Shown here one piece after another: positions 1 to 9,207 of a stretch of 41,286 nucleotides of DNA (positions within the stretch are counted from its first letter, which is position 1; every line of letters starts with the position of its first letter). The notes beneath the pieces are model-generated. The model was not told the DNA's origin. It saw nothing but the letters and a program-made list of their open reading frames with translations, and did no database searches. The translations under genes were made by a program, and so were the position numbers. This DNA is from a virus: the IMG/VR virus record IMGVR_UViG_3300025093_000903, positions 1 through 41,286 of that record; one strand, 5' to 3'.

Positions 1-860
1 AGTGCATCAGAGTAGTACGAAGAAGCACTAGTCTTAGCATCAGCAGATGAATCACCCAGCGTGAACCCACACAGAGCGATACGGTTATTGTTCGCAGCAT
101 GAGTACGAAGCGCATTCCAAACCGCTGAACCAGTATATCCCGGAGCCGCAACAGCACCGTCCTTAAGATTTACACTAAAGCAAGTCGTTACATCCGGATC
201 GGAATCAAACGTTCCGTCCAACGCATCCACAATATGATCTGCCGTAACAGCCGAACCATCTAGACCACCAGAAAAGTTCGTGTCAGCAAGCGAATCAGGA
301 TCGTTGCTAGAAGTCGTCTCATCCGAAGCCGTCACAAGATGCTTCACAATAGAAGTATTGATAACATTGACAGCATCATCAACATCCAGAAGATCACGAG
401 TAGACAGAAGAAGTTCACCATCTAGTGAAATCTTAAGCCGGAAATAACCGGAAAGAATGTTGCTATCATCGCTGTTGTTCTCAACAGCGACCGAAAGATT
501 ATTGCCCCAAGTACCAACATTCTTAGAAGTCAGCGTCATAGTAGCAGAACCACTAGAATCAGTCAAGTCGATCGTAGCAGTCTTTGCCTTAACAAGTACA
601 TCGGTATCATCATAGTTGTAAACACGGAAAACATAGCAACGAGAGCCGCCCTCATCAAAGAACGTCTTCACGTGGGAATACAGATTCCCGGACTGATAGT
701 TACCGTAGTAGGTTGTGTAGTCGCTGAAACTACGAAGAAGCGTCGGCTCAGTCGTTGATCCACGCTCTGCGGTGCCAACCATGAACACCTGCCCTGCCAC
801 TTCATTATTAGTGCCAGCGGGACCGGTACGCACTGTAGTGGTGACATTAACTCCCGGCAT
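1..860 (-). CDS. Contractile tail sheath protein, N-terminal part (cut by window edge)
   Basis: The reading frame starts at ATG 860 and runs off the left edge with no stop, giving about 286 residues. The N-terminus MPGVNVTTTVRTGPAG and the following GTAERGSTTEPTLLRSFSDY, then VKTFFDEGGSRCYVFRVY, match the conserved start of myovirus sheath proteins: a PGV opening, a segment on loading a position in the tube, and a (F)FxxGGxRxYVVRV strand. Sheath subunits polymerise around the tail tube and contract to drive the tube through the host envelope. A strong ribosome site GGAGG lies 6 bases before this ATG. The gene is the last one visible of the leftward operon; tube, tape measure and baseplate genes would be expected beyond the edge. 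It is the main evidence that this phage is a myovirus. Confidence 0.85.
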   Translation of the reverse strand, partial: MPGVNVTTTVRTGPAGTNNEVAGQVFMVGTAERGSTTEPTLLRSFSDYTTYYGNYQSGNLYSHVKTFFDEGGSRCYVFRVYNYDDTDVLVKAKTATIDLTDSSGSATMTLTSKNVGTWGNNLSVAVENNSDDSNILSGYFRLKISLDGELLLSTRDLLDVDDAVNVINTSIVKHLVTASDETTSSNDPDSLADTNFSGGLDGSAVTADHIVDALDGTFDSDPDVTTCFSVNLKDGAVAAPGYTGSAVWNALRTHAANNNRIALCGFTLGDSSADAKTSASSYYSDA

Positions 861-885
861 AATTGCCTCCATATTCTTGTAGATA

Positions 886-899
886 CAATACTAGTATTG
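886..899. promoter_or_regulatory. Perfect 14-bp palindrome upstream of the sheath gene
   Basis: CAATACTAGTATTG is a perfect inverted repeat with no spacer, centred about 32 bases upstream of the sheath start, in the 139-base gap between the sheath gene and the next gene. Its size and place fit a dimeric repressor/activator operator. It overlaps candidate -10-like sequence. No regulator can be assigned from sequence. Confidence 0.4.
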
Positions 900-911
900 A
901 ACTGCCCTGCG

Positions 912-930
912 GGGTACGCAAAGGGTACGC
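912..930. repeat. Pair of 8-bp direct repeats (GGGTACGC) in the sheath leader
   Basis: GGGTACGC occurs at 912-919 and again at 923-930, an 11-base period, or one helical turn, which would place both copies on the same DNA face. They lie just upstream of the palindrome at 886-899. They could be a binding site for a regulator, or chance. Confidence 0.3.
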
Positions 931-999
931 TCTCAAATATTAGTTTACCACCAAAAATGACGGAACTAATGAAACTTTGTGCCAGATGTCAATATAGCT

Positions 1000-1185
1000 T
1001 TAATCTTTTTTGATGGGACCGAACTTTTCTTCAAGCCGCCTACGAACGTTTCTCGCTTCAAGTTCGACCATTTCATCGAACGACATTTCGGTCTCACGTT
1101 CAGCTTTCAACATGTCCCAATACTCGTCACGTTCTTTAAGGCGAGGATTGTACACGCCAGTATATTTTTCAGCAAATTTAGACAT
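1000..1185 (-). CDS. Small hypothetical protein, 61 aa
   Basis: The product is small, charged and probably helical (MSKFAEKYTGVYNPRLKERD... ending GPIKKD), without cysteines, a signal peptide or membrane segments. A good ribosome site (AAAGGT) stands about 8 bases before the ATG. It lies between the giant-protein gene and the tail sheath, in the same direction as its neighbours. The family was not recognised. Its place suggests a small tail-assembly or virion accessory role, but this rests on position alone. Confidence 0.6.
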   Translation of the reverse strand: MSKFAEKYTGVYNPRLKERDEYWDMLKAERETEMSFDEMVELEARNVRRRLEEKFGPIKKD

Positions 1186-1250
1186 AATCAGTTACCTTTC
1201 CTTACTCGTATTTTACAACATTTCGAACTAATCAGCAAGGCAACCGGCAC

Positions 1251-1418
1251 CTATTTGATGTCATCAATCGAAGCAGCGGGGTCGCTGAGTAAAGAATTCT
1301 TTTTGTCAGGCTTACCCTCCCAAAACTCCGGACGCCGATGCGAATAATCTAACATCCTAGCAATCTCTGGATCCCTTAATACATCCTCAGCTAATCTTCT
1401 TTTTTTAGGCTCTGCCAT
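1251..1418 (-). CDS. Small hypothetical protein, 55 aa
   Basis: This short open frame starts MAEPKKRRLAEDVLRDPEIA and ends SIDDIK. AGGA lies about 8 bases before the ATG, and the gene begins 8 bases after the stop of the giant upstream gene, as expected for a co-transcribed small gene. The product is basic at the N-terminus, acidic at the C-terminus, and has no membrane segment. The family was not recognised. The 65 bases between this gene and the next hold only that gene's ribosome site. Confidence 0.55.
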   Translation of the reverse strand: MAEPKKRRLAEDVLRDPEIARMLDYSHRRPEFWEGKPDKKNSLLSDPAASIDDIK

Positions 1419-1426
1419 TTGTATTC

Positions 1427-4400
1427 CTATCTGTCTGTATCTAAATCATCAGGAGCGTCGCTTGATAAGTAATCAAACACATCATCTTCTGACAATCTAA
1501 AAGTACTTTCTCTTCTGTCAATGATAAAGTTACCAGAAGGTTCTCGGTGAAGATTCAAAAAATCGTCTCCCAACATGTTAACACGCCGTGAGCTACCTCC
1601 AAGAACAACAACTTCTTGCTCGACAGAAACACCAAACCGGAAAGATTCTCTGTGAGCGTCGCTAGCAAACCCAAATATTAACTCAGCAGGCACAACATCA
1701 TGCAACAAAACATGCTCAGGCATTCCAAGACGTTCACCGCTATCTTCAATCTTTTTAATTTCATCTTTAGCGGTTTCGTATTTATTACCTAAAAACAGAA
1801 GAGCCGTTTCTAACCTACTAGTCCACGACTGTAGACCACGTGTCGTAGGTACGCCACGAGAAGTCATCGTGCCACGAGGAACTTCGGACGACCTTGACCT
1901 CGGAATAAACAAACCTCGATACAAGTTCACTTCTCTAATATCATTATCTTGCAAATACTGCTGTGTTGCAGAATACTGGCTTCTCGCCCAAGCGTCAACA
2001 AACGGTGTAAGAGCCTCTTGTAGATTTCGGATACTTTCAAAATCGGAAGGTGGTTCTCGTCGTTCATGCTGTATAGAAACCCCAAACTCATCTCCTAAAA
2101 CTGTCTCAACACGTTCCGACAAAAAGTCCCAGTGAAACACTTCACTTCTTGATAATCCCCAATGATACCCAATAGCACGTCGTAATCGTAGCGCAAGATC
2201 TTCTTCGGCTTTACGTAGCCGCTGCTGCTGTTCCTCACGGGCATCCCCGAGTTCTGTTTTGATAGCAATCAAATCATCTAATGCCTCTAACACTTTAAAT
2301 GTTTCTTCTTCTCTAAGGGTGCCTCGCTCTGCTTCTGCATACAGCGGGCTGCCTTCATCTTCCACCGCTGCCTGTAAAGCTTCCCGCAACGGCACAAGAT
2401 CCTCTTCAGTAGACGCCTCAGCTACAATACGATTCAAAGATTTTTGATCCTCACGCAGGCCCTCACCATCAAGCGCACTAATGCTCGTAGGAGGCTGAGT
2501 AAAAGTGTCTAGGCTATCAGCTGTAGCTAAACGTTCCCTGTCCCATTCTGTAGGAGAATCAGGCCCTGGAGGAAGACCAAAGTTAGGGTCAATGTCATCA
2601 CTCGAACGAGCCATAAACGAAACAACTTCATCCCCAGCATCATCCAAATCATCAATCGTAGCAGCAGCATCAGCAGCTACTGCGTCGATAGACTGTCCGG
2701 CTCGTTCTGCTGCACGCTGGGCTTTGATAGCAGCAACTTCACTCTCAGGCGTAAGATCCGTAAGCACCTCACGAGCGTGCCTAGCCCTAGAGCCTTCACG
2801 ACCATCAATCGAAGCAATAATCTCGTCTGTTACAAAGTTTCCAAAAATCTGAGCTTCAATATAGTCATGGAAGTACGGCCTAATTTTTTCTTCTTCCGCC
2901 AAATTCTCTGCCATTTGCGAATTGCTTAAGAATCTTGAATCATGCCCACGAATAGCCATAGCTAACAGCTTCTGACCTCTATTTGAACCATTCGGATTTG
3001 ACTCAGCTCTGCCCGCAAGATTCAACAGTTGCTGATCGGTCATAGTCGGGCGATACCCCACCGGCCTTCCAGCACCATTGATAGTGTCGCCTTCTGTAAA
3101 CGATGAACGCCACATAACTTTCGGATCAAGAAGCATCATATCTCTACCCCAACTGCTACCCCTCAGTTGCTCAAGCTCATTCTTAACTACATCAAATCCA
3201 AAAACTTTTGGGCCGTATTTCTCGATAATTTTTGCATTAACGGCATCAGCAACAATTTGCATAGCCTCCTCATCCGGCAAATCCTGAGAGCTTGCTACAT
3301 CCGGATACAACTCTCCCAGAGTTTCACGAGATAATTCCAGAACGTCGTCTAGATATTCTTTCTTGATACCACTCATCCCAAGACCTTTTGCAATACCATC
3401 AGCGTCGTATTTAATTACAGCACCTTCACCGTCCAACGCATTTTTACGTGCTTCACGACGCGCCGCACCAGACACAATATATCCGTAAACCGGACGCAAA
3501 TGCCCAGGCACGTCAGTATGTAAACCCATTAATGCCGCTTCCGATTCTGTCCTAACCCGAGCACCGCCAGTTTTCCACCTATCATCACCAGAGCGAAGAA
3601 GCCCACGCTCCTCAGCAGCAAGAGCATTTAAATAAGCCCCGGCGTCTTCAATTCTCTCCAATTTACCGCCTGCATTAACAGCGATAGTAGTGTCGGGATC
3701 ATCAAAAATATCACGCATAAAATCAATCAGAAGTTGTTTAGCTTCCTCAGGAGAAACAGACTCATATGCTTCAATTGTCGCCTCTAGCTCAGCAATCCGC
3801 CTATCAATCTCAAATTTACCAAACTCGCTCTCAGGGGTCTCATTCTTCCAAAATTCTAGATTTTCCTTTGCCCCTTTTAAACCAGAATCCAACATGTCTG
3901 CGATTTGAGCAGTATCTACAGGCTTAGACCTATGCCTATACGGCTCGTCATCATTAGGACCCCTCTGCATGATAGCATCATATTTACCTTTCATCTCATC
4001 AGCAGACAAACCATCCATACCTGCAAGATCCAAACCATACGTGGCAAGCTCTTCCAAAATACGGGCATTACTCGCCATGATAGGATCATCCGCCGTAGCA
4101 GCATCCATCTCGCCCGCATCAGCAAACCCCAACTGGCGGGCAATATCGTCACGAGTCACCGGATCAGGAACATATGCACCATCCACCCCATCAAAAAACT
4201 CACGCCTAACAGGAATAGCGCCCACACGAAGACTCTCAACAGTGTCATCAATATCATCAACCGAAGCCGAAACATCAGACGCAACGTCACGCAACGCACT
4301 ATCTAAACCAGCCTGCGCCGCCCCCACAGCATCATCAATATCAGACAACGACGCAGCAGCGTCAGCAAACGCAGCACGCAAAACATCCCCAGACCCATCA

Positions 4401-7400
4401 GAACCCTCATAAATTCTCGAAAAAGCCGGAGTCATACCATCAATCAAAATCTCAGAATTCGGGAACGGAATACCCTTCGCATCCAAACGAGCCAACTCGG
4501 CATAAACCTCAGAAATAAGCCGCCAACGCTCCTCCTTCAACGCCACCACAGGATCAACAGAATCAACAGGCTTCTTAACCCGAGCAGCATACAACTGAAC
4601 CAGCTTACGACGAGCAGCCTCATCCCGGTCAGTACCAGTCACACCCAACAACTCGCCCAAATAAGCAAACTCGTGCATCCGCAAATCAGCCTTATCCACG
4701 CCCTCAAAATACTCCAACAAGAACGGTGTAGACAACGTAAGCCACTCATCAAACGCCGCAGCCATCTCCGGAGAAGACAACAACGAAGCCGCAGCCTGAG
4801 GATCCTTACCTGCCTTAGCCAAAAGGAAATCAACCCTATGGAAACCCTCGTGAATAATAATGTCATCTACCCACGCCTGCGAAGGACGGAAAAACGCATC
4901 AAACTCTTCAGGAGAAGTAGCACCAGCCTTAGCAAGACGGGTAGCTAAATCTTTCTGATTAATGTTGAACGACGCATCTTTCCAATCCAAAGCAGCCGGA
5001 TGAATATAGATCACACCGCCCTGCCCATGAACATACTTACCGCCACCGTAAGGTGCATCGAAAGAAACCATAACTTTCTCAGGACGAACTTCAGGGCTTA
5101 ACTTGTCTGTAGCAGCATGAATTTGCGCAACAATACTTGGATGATCTACCTGCAGATAAGACGGCCAGCCGTCGGAAGAACTAGTGTGAGCAACGACAGC
5201 TATGTCTTTACCTTTATCAAGATCAGCGGCTTCTTGGAGCAGAATTTCAATCTCGTTCTTTAAGAAAGCGATAGCCTCGGGATTAGCGTCCGGATCTGCT
5301 TCTAACTCAAGTAGCAAATCACGGCGAGATTTCAACCCTGCTCTAACTTCCATTGTTTTAAACGTGGAGACAAACTTTCCAGGCAGCTCTCCTGATCTAG
5401 CAGTTAGGAGCTTTGCGGTGCCTCCTGTTTCTGGAAGGTCTGTTCCGGTGGCGGCGGCTGCACGGTTTAAAGCTGATCTGGTTGCTTGTTCAATGTTTTC
5501 TTCAACGAATGCGGATGTTGGGAGGAATTGTCCGGAGTAGCTTTCTATTTGTTGCTGAACTTCAGCGGGTATGGCTACGTCTAGGATGTCTCTCACGCCT
5601 TCTGATGCTGATTCGATTTCGCTGGTGTGAAACCCGCCGAACGTCATGGTTTCTATGTATCCAGCAGTGTAGCTGACTCCCATAGTAAACTCAGATACTT
5701 TTGTGTGACCGTGCAAACCACGGGAAGCGACTGCCAACTCTCTGTCAAGATCGCCTTCTTCCCTTGCTTTCCATACCTCGCTGTGTGCACCACGGCTGCG
5801 ACCTAAAACGGCAGGATCAAGTCCCATAACAGCAGCTACAAAAAAGTTACCAAGAATATGTTTTGTCATTCCTGGGGTCCCGCCATCAAAACCACCTGTT
5901 GAGAACTCAGGAGTAGCTGTGCCGCGTCCAAATAGCGCATTCCGAAGCTGCTGATCAGACAAAGGAGAACCATCAGGATTCTGCATGAGAGATGTCATCG
6001 CAAACTCATTAAAACTGTCTCCTTCTGTAAAACGGCTTTTAGCGTTCACAGAAGGCTTCAAAACAACAACGTCATCAGCGTAAGCCTCAATACCTACTGA
6101 TGCTTGCGAAATCCGAGCGTTTTCAAAAAACGCATGTTGCTCAGGAGTCGCATTAGCAGGATCGTAAGGTACACCAAATTCTTCGACATATTTCTCTTCA
6201 GCCTCACGTCGGGCCGCTCTCATTCTAGCCCCAGGAATTAGAAACCCTGAAGATGGGGCAAGGTCAGCTCGTGTGTCTTTATCGTTAGGCATTTGAAGCA
6301 TACCTGTTTCATAAACAACACGAGCAGCATCGTAGTCGTCACTACGAGAAGCTGAAAGTTTTGAGTGTGTAGTAAGATACCGCCCATAGTTTTTTAGCCC
6401 TTTAGCGCCCTCAGGACTTATCATGACACCAATACGAGTATCGGGGTCTTCCATCACTGCTCGGGCGTAATTTAAAACAAGAGTTTCAACTTCTTCAGGA
6501 CTCATGGCTTCGACAGCTCTTACCCGTTCAGTAATTATAGCCCTAACTTCTTTACTAAATGAATTTGGCAGAATCCTATCAGCCTCTGCAATAAACGCTC
6601 TAGTTACACGGGCCACATCCTCAGAAGTAACATCTTTCGGAATTTGCTGACCAACACCAAATCTGCCATTATTTCTTTTCAAAAAGACGTTACCACTACT
6701 AGCCCGAGTAGCTCTATCTACCTTATATGCTGCTTCTGCGATCTCCGTCTTTAAATCACGGACAGTATCGTCAAAAAAATCATAACCATACCTTGCGGCT
6801 GTTTCCATTCTGTCTAAATGTAAGGAAAGCGCCGGATCGGTCCAAGCAGCCTCCCTAGCTTCTTCCCAACTAGAAAAACCAACTCGTTGCGCCAACTCTG
6901 TTCGTGTCACATATTTAGGAGGATCGGTCAACACCTTCCTCCGATAATCTACAATCAGCCGCAACTGAACCGTCTCTCTATGAGTTGATTCATTTTTATT
7001 AGCCAGCTGAGCAGCGTAAAAAAACAACTGCTTTAAATCCTGAGGACGGTCTCGTTCATCTATAAACTTAGTGTTACGAACAAGTTCGGCAACTGCCTCA
7101 AGAACCTCTTCAGGAACGTCGTCTGCAGAAGCATACAAATTATTAACAACACCGCCCTCGTCTGGAAACGAAAAACCAGTTATTGCTGCAAGTTTATCAG
7201 CAAACGCCTCACGCTCAAGAACCTCAGCAAGCATCTGCTCATACTCCCGCCTGTCACGAAAAGCAATGGAATCAATTTTTAATTCCTCACCTCTAATGCT
7301 AGCCCCTCCAGCATATTTACTTCTCGTGGCATATATTCTCTCTCCACGAGACTCGTAATAATCTGGATGATCCGCCGTATTCTGACGACGGATTCTAAGA

Positions 7401-8278
7401 ATCTCCTCCACATCTTCCGCAACCAAAACATCAATAGAAGAAGACTCAGGAACATCAGCAACCTCAGCGACCTCATCTAAAGCTTTATCTACTGCTTCGA
7501 CCTGTGCAACAATCTGATCCACCCTCTCTTCCTGCACCTCAGCCTCGACCGCCTCCTCCATAGAAGGAACAATACGCTCCTCCTCATAACGACGTTCATT
7601 ATCACGCTTTTTACGGCCCCACCGATCACGAACCCTTAATATAGAACGCTTAGCTGCCGCATCCTCATCAGCAGAAACACTCGCAGGCCGAAACAGGTTC
7701 TCATACGGCAACGGCGGAGGAGGCGGCGGTTCCTGCACAACCGGGCTATCTCTGGGAATGTTCTCAAATGGATCAGAAGGAACTTCACGAGGCGGAGGCG
7801 GCTTCGGAGGAGAATCCAACGTACCACGAGACTCACCCAAAGTGGGTCGTGGAGGAGGCGGAGGCGCTGAAGGGCGCGTAGCTTCCGCAATAGAAGTAGG
7901 ACGAGGAGGCGGAGGAGCTACACCAACAGTACCCTCGGATTCTCGCAGTGTCGGTTTCGGACGAGGAGGAGGCGGTGCAATCGTACCAACCCGATCACCA
8001 ATAGTGCCAGCTCGATCACCAATCACACCAGCCTGCGCCCCAACAGACGACGAATCAAACCTAAACCCATCACCCGGTCTATACTCACGCCCATTATAAA
8101 CAATACGAACATCACTACGAAGAGGCGCTCTACCAGTCTGATCCCAAACACGGCCCGTCAAATAAATAATATCAGCACCCTTAGGGCGCTCCCAAATCGT
8201 GCCCTCCTGCACAATCTGGTCAAGGTCAGCGTCACGAGGAGACGGATTAAAAGGTACAACCCTAGGTGCTCTAGCCAT
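1427..8278 (-). CDS. Giant virion-associated polyvalent protein: metallopeptidase-like motif and C-terminal ADP-ribosyltransferase
   Basis: This 2283-residue protein lies among tail-joining genes. The N-terminus is short and globular, followed by a Pro-rich linker (about 100-195) with repeated PPPPRP and RPTLxESxGT units. Two diverged copies of a module follow, each with DPDTxIxV and later S/RFTEGDxxN plus xxDQQLxN (near 750 and 1727). Between them lies a zincin-like motif H1143-E-G-F-H1147 in a hydrophobic helix. The C-terminus carries an ADP-ribosyltransferase signature of the R-S-ExE type: R2121 in NLYRG, SWTS at 2151-2154, and E2220-Q-E2222. The ExE pair is typical of arginine-modifying enzymes such as T4 Alt. 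Multidomain effectors of this type, called polyvalent proteins, are packaged and injected with the DNA. That role is inferred. A TATAAT box lies 7 bases before the ATG. The frame is intact throughout. Confidence 0.7.
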   Translation of the reverse strand: MARAPRVVPFNPSPRDADLDQIVQEGTIWERPKGADIIYLTGRVWDQTGRAPLRSDVRIVYNGREYRPGDGFRFDSSSVGAQAGVIGDRAGTIGDRVGTIAPPPPRPKPTLRESEGTVGVAPPPPRPTSIAEATRPSAPPPPPRPTLGESRGTLDSPPKPPPPREVPSDPFENIPRDSPVVQEPPPPPPLPYENLFRPASVSADEDAAAKRSILRVRDRWGRKKRDNERRYEEERIVPSMEEAVEAEVQEERVDQIVAQVEAVDKALDEVAEVADVPESSSIDVLVAEDVEEILRIRRQNTADHPDYYESRGERIYATRSKYAGGASIRGEELKIDSIAFRDRREYEQMLAEVLEREAFADKLAAITGFSFPDEGGVVNNLYASADDVPEEVLEAVAELVRNTKFIDERDRPQDLKQLFFYAAQLANKNESTHRETVQLRLIVDYRRKVLTDPPKYVTRTELAQRVGFSSWEEAREAAWTDPALSLHLDRMETAARYGYDFFDDTVRDLKTEIAEAAYKVDRATRASSGNVFLKRNNGRFGVGQQIPKDVTSEDVARVTRAFIAEADRILPNSFSKEVRAIITERVRAVEAMSPEEVETLVLNYARAVMEDPDTRIGVMISPEGAKGLKNYGRYLTTHSKLSASRSDDYDAARVVYETGMLQMPNDKDTRADLAPSSGFLIPGARMRAARREAEEKYVEEFGVPYDPANATPEQHAFFENARISQASVGIEAYADDVVVLKPSVNAKSRFTEGDSFNEFAMTSLMQNPDGSPLSDQQLRNALFGRGTATPEFSTGGFDGGTPGMTKHILGNFFVAAVMGLDPAVLGRSRGAHSEVWKAREEGDLDRELAVASRGLHGHTKVSEFTMGVSYTAGYIETMTFGGFHTSEIESASEGVRDILDVAIPAEVQQQIESYSGQFLPTSAFVEENIEQATRSALNRAAAATGTDLPETGGTAKLLTARSGELPGKFVSTFKTMEVRAGLKSRRDLLLELEADPDANPEAIAFLKNEIEILLQEAADLDKGKDIAVVAHTSSSDGWPSYLQVDHPSIVAQIHAATDKLSPEVRPEKVMVSFDAPYGGGKYVHGQGGVIYIHPAALDWKDASFNINQKDLATRLAKAGATSPEEFDAFFRPSQAWVDDIIIHEGFHRVDFLLAKAGKDPQAAASLLSSPEMAAAFDEWLTLSTPFLLEYFEGVDKADLRMHEFAYLGELLGVTGTDRDEAARRKLVQLYAARVKKPVDSVDPVVALKEERWRLISEVYAELARLDAKGIPFPNSEILIDGMTPAFSRIYEGSDGSGDVLRAAFADAAASLSDIDDAVGAAQAGLDSALRDVASDVSASVDDIDDTVESLRVGAIPVRREFFDGVDGAYVPDPVTRDDIARQLGFADAGEMDAATADDPIMASNARILEELATYGLDLAGMDGLSADEMKGKYDAIMQRGPNDDEPYRHRSKPVDTAQIADMLDSGLKGAKENLEFWKNETPESEFGKFEIDRRIAELEATIEAYESVSPEEAKQLLIDFMRDIFDDPDTTIAVNAGGKLERIEDAGAYLNALAAEERGLLRSGDDRWKTGGARVRTESEAALMGLHTDVPGHLRPVYGYIVSGAARREARKNALDGEGAVIKYDADGIAKGLGMSGIKKEYLDDVLELSRETLGELYPDVASSQDLPDEEAMQIVADAVNAKIIEKYGPKVFGFDVVKNELEQLRGSSWGRDMMLLDPKVMWRSSFTEGDTINGAGRPVGYRPTMTDQQLLNLAGRAESNPNGSNRGQKLLAMAIRGHDSRFLSNSQMAENLAEEEKIRPYFHDYIEAQIFGNFVTDEIIASIDGREGSRARHAREVLTDLTPESEVAAIKAQRAAERAGQSIDAVAADAAATIDDLDDAGDEVVSFMARSSDDIDPNFGLPPGPDSPTEWDRERLATADSLDTFTQPPTSISALDGEGLREDQKSLNRIVAEASTEEDLVPLREALQAAVEDEGSPLYAEAERGTLREEETFKVLEALDDLIAIKTELGDAREEQQQRLRKAEEDLALRLRRAIGYHWGLSRSEVFHWDFLSERVETVLGDEFGVSIQHERREPPSDFESIRNLQEALTPFVDAWARSQYSATQQYLQDNDIREVNLYRGLFIPRSRSSEVPRGTMTSRGVPTTRGLQSWTSRLETALLFLGNKYETAKDEIKKIEDSGERLGMPEHVLLHDVVPAELIFGFASDAHRESFRFGVSVEQEVVVLGGSSRRVNMLGDDFLNLHREPSGNFIIDRRESTFRLSEDDVFDYLSSDAPDDLDTDR

Positions 8279-8285
8279 AATCTCT

Positions 8286-8291
8286 ATTATA
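8286..8291 (-). promoter_or_regulatory. Candidate -10 box for the giant protein gene
   Basis: On the minus strand a perfect TATAAT stands 7 bases before the ATG at 8278, in the 42-base gap after the FN3 protein gene. Transcription would begin at or next to the start codon. There is no recognisable -35 box, and a weak AGAG could serve as ribosome site, so a read-through transcript is also possible. Confidence 0.4.
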
Positions 8292-8320
8292 CCCCCACGC
8301 CACAGCCACAGCCACGAACA

Positions 8321-9193
8321 CTAAGCAGACGGCGTGACCTCTAACGAACTCGCAGAATACGCACCAGTACCACCATCATTCAACGCAGCAACACGGAACT
8401 TGTAACCAGTACCATTCGTCAAACCAGTTACCCGGTAGAACCCATCCACCGAATCAGTATCAGCCACAACAGTAGACCACGTAGAACCATCATCAGTACT
8501 CTGCTGAATAGTGTAACCAGAAATATCGTAAACACCACCATTCCACGTGGACTCAACCCAAGACAACGTAGCTTCAGTATCGCCCGCCACAGCCACAACA
8601 TTCAAAGGAGCGTTCGGGGTCACAGCAATACGGCTCAAAGTATGATCAGTGCTCTGAACTGTTCCCAAAGCATCATGCGTGATAGTTTCTTCCAAAGCAA
8701 GCTCATAGCTGATAAAAGCGCCCGCAAGCAAACGCTCACCCTTAATCAGAGACAGTTCAGAAAACTGTTCCTCCATAGACGCTTCATCTATCTTGGGAGA
8801 GCACGGAACTGTAGAGTCGTATGCGGACAGCGAAGGACCATCCATCAACGCTTCACGAACAACTGTCGTTAAGTTATCTCGCTGGTCCGTAACGATTTGA
8901 GGACCAGCGTCTCTAACCCAAACATAGGTACGCATCTCATACGTCACTCGAATGTCAGGGTCAGACGCAGAAGTATACCCCTGCCGTTCAATAGCCTGCG
9001 TGCTCATCACAACAGTAATAATTGTGGGCCAACGATCCAACTGGAATGGTTCGTGGCTAGCATACAACCTAGGTTCAGGCAGTTGACTTGCGCTCAGGTT
9101 CCAATGGTTCCTGTAAGCAACCAGCCTAGAAGGTAAATCTGCTGCTAAATAATTTGACACGAACTGCTTCGCCATCCGGCTACCGCTCATCAT
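8321..9193 (-). CDS. Putative tail terminator / minor tail protein with C-terminal fibronectin type III domain
   Basis: The 290 aa product has two parts. Residues 1-190 resemble small phage tail-terminator or tail-joining proteins, with a VRDAGPQIVTDQRDNLTTVVREALM helix region and a central SELSLIKGERLLAGAFISYEL core. Residues about 195-290 are a fibronectin type III domain, starting PNAPLNVVAVAGDTEATLSW and containing YxIQxSxDxGxTW and VTGLxxGTxYxFRVAA. FN3 domains on tail proteins often sit on the virion surface and are thought to bind weakly to cell-surface sugars. The gene follows the tail-completion gene, the usual place for a terminator. A ribosome site AGAGG is 9-10 bases before the ATG. 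The FN3 call is firm; the tail-terminator call rests on position and weak motif likeness. Confidence 0.65.
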   Translation of the reverse strand: MMSGSRMAKQFVSNYLAADLPSRLVAYRNHWNLSASQLPEPRLYASHEPFQLDRWPTIITVVMSTQAIERQGYTSASDPDIRVTYEMRTYVWVRDAGPQIVTDQRDNLTTVVREALMDGPSLSAYDSTVPCSPKIDEASMEEQFSELSLIKGERLLAGAFISYELALEETITHDALGTVQSTDHTLSRIAVTPNAPLNVVAVAGDTEATLSWVESTWNGGVYDISGYTIQQSTDDGSTWSTVVADTDSVDGFYRVTGLTNGTGYKFRVAALNDGGTGAYSASSLEVTPSA

Positions 9194-9207
9194 AATACAT
9201 AACCTCT

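Noticed and set aside
971-993. Perfect TTGACA on the minus strand near 988-993 as a sheath promoter
   Set aside because: No acceptable -10 box lies 16-18 bases downstream (TTAGTT or TAGTTC only).
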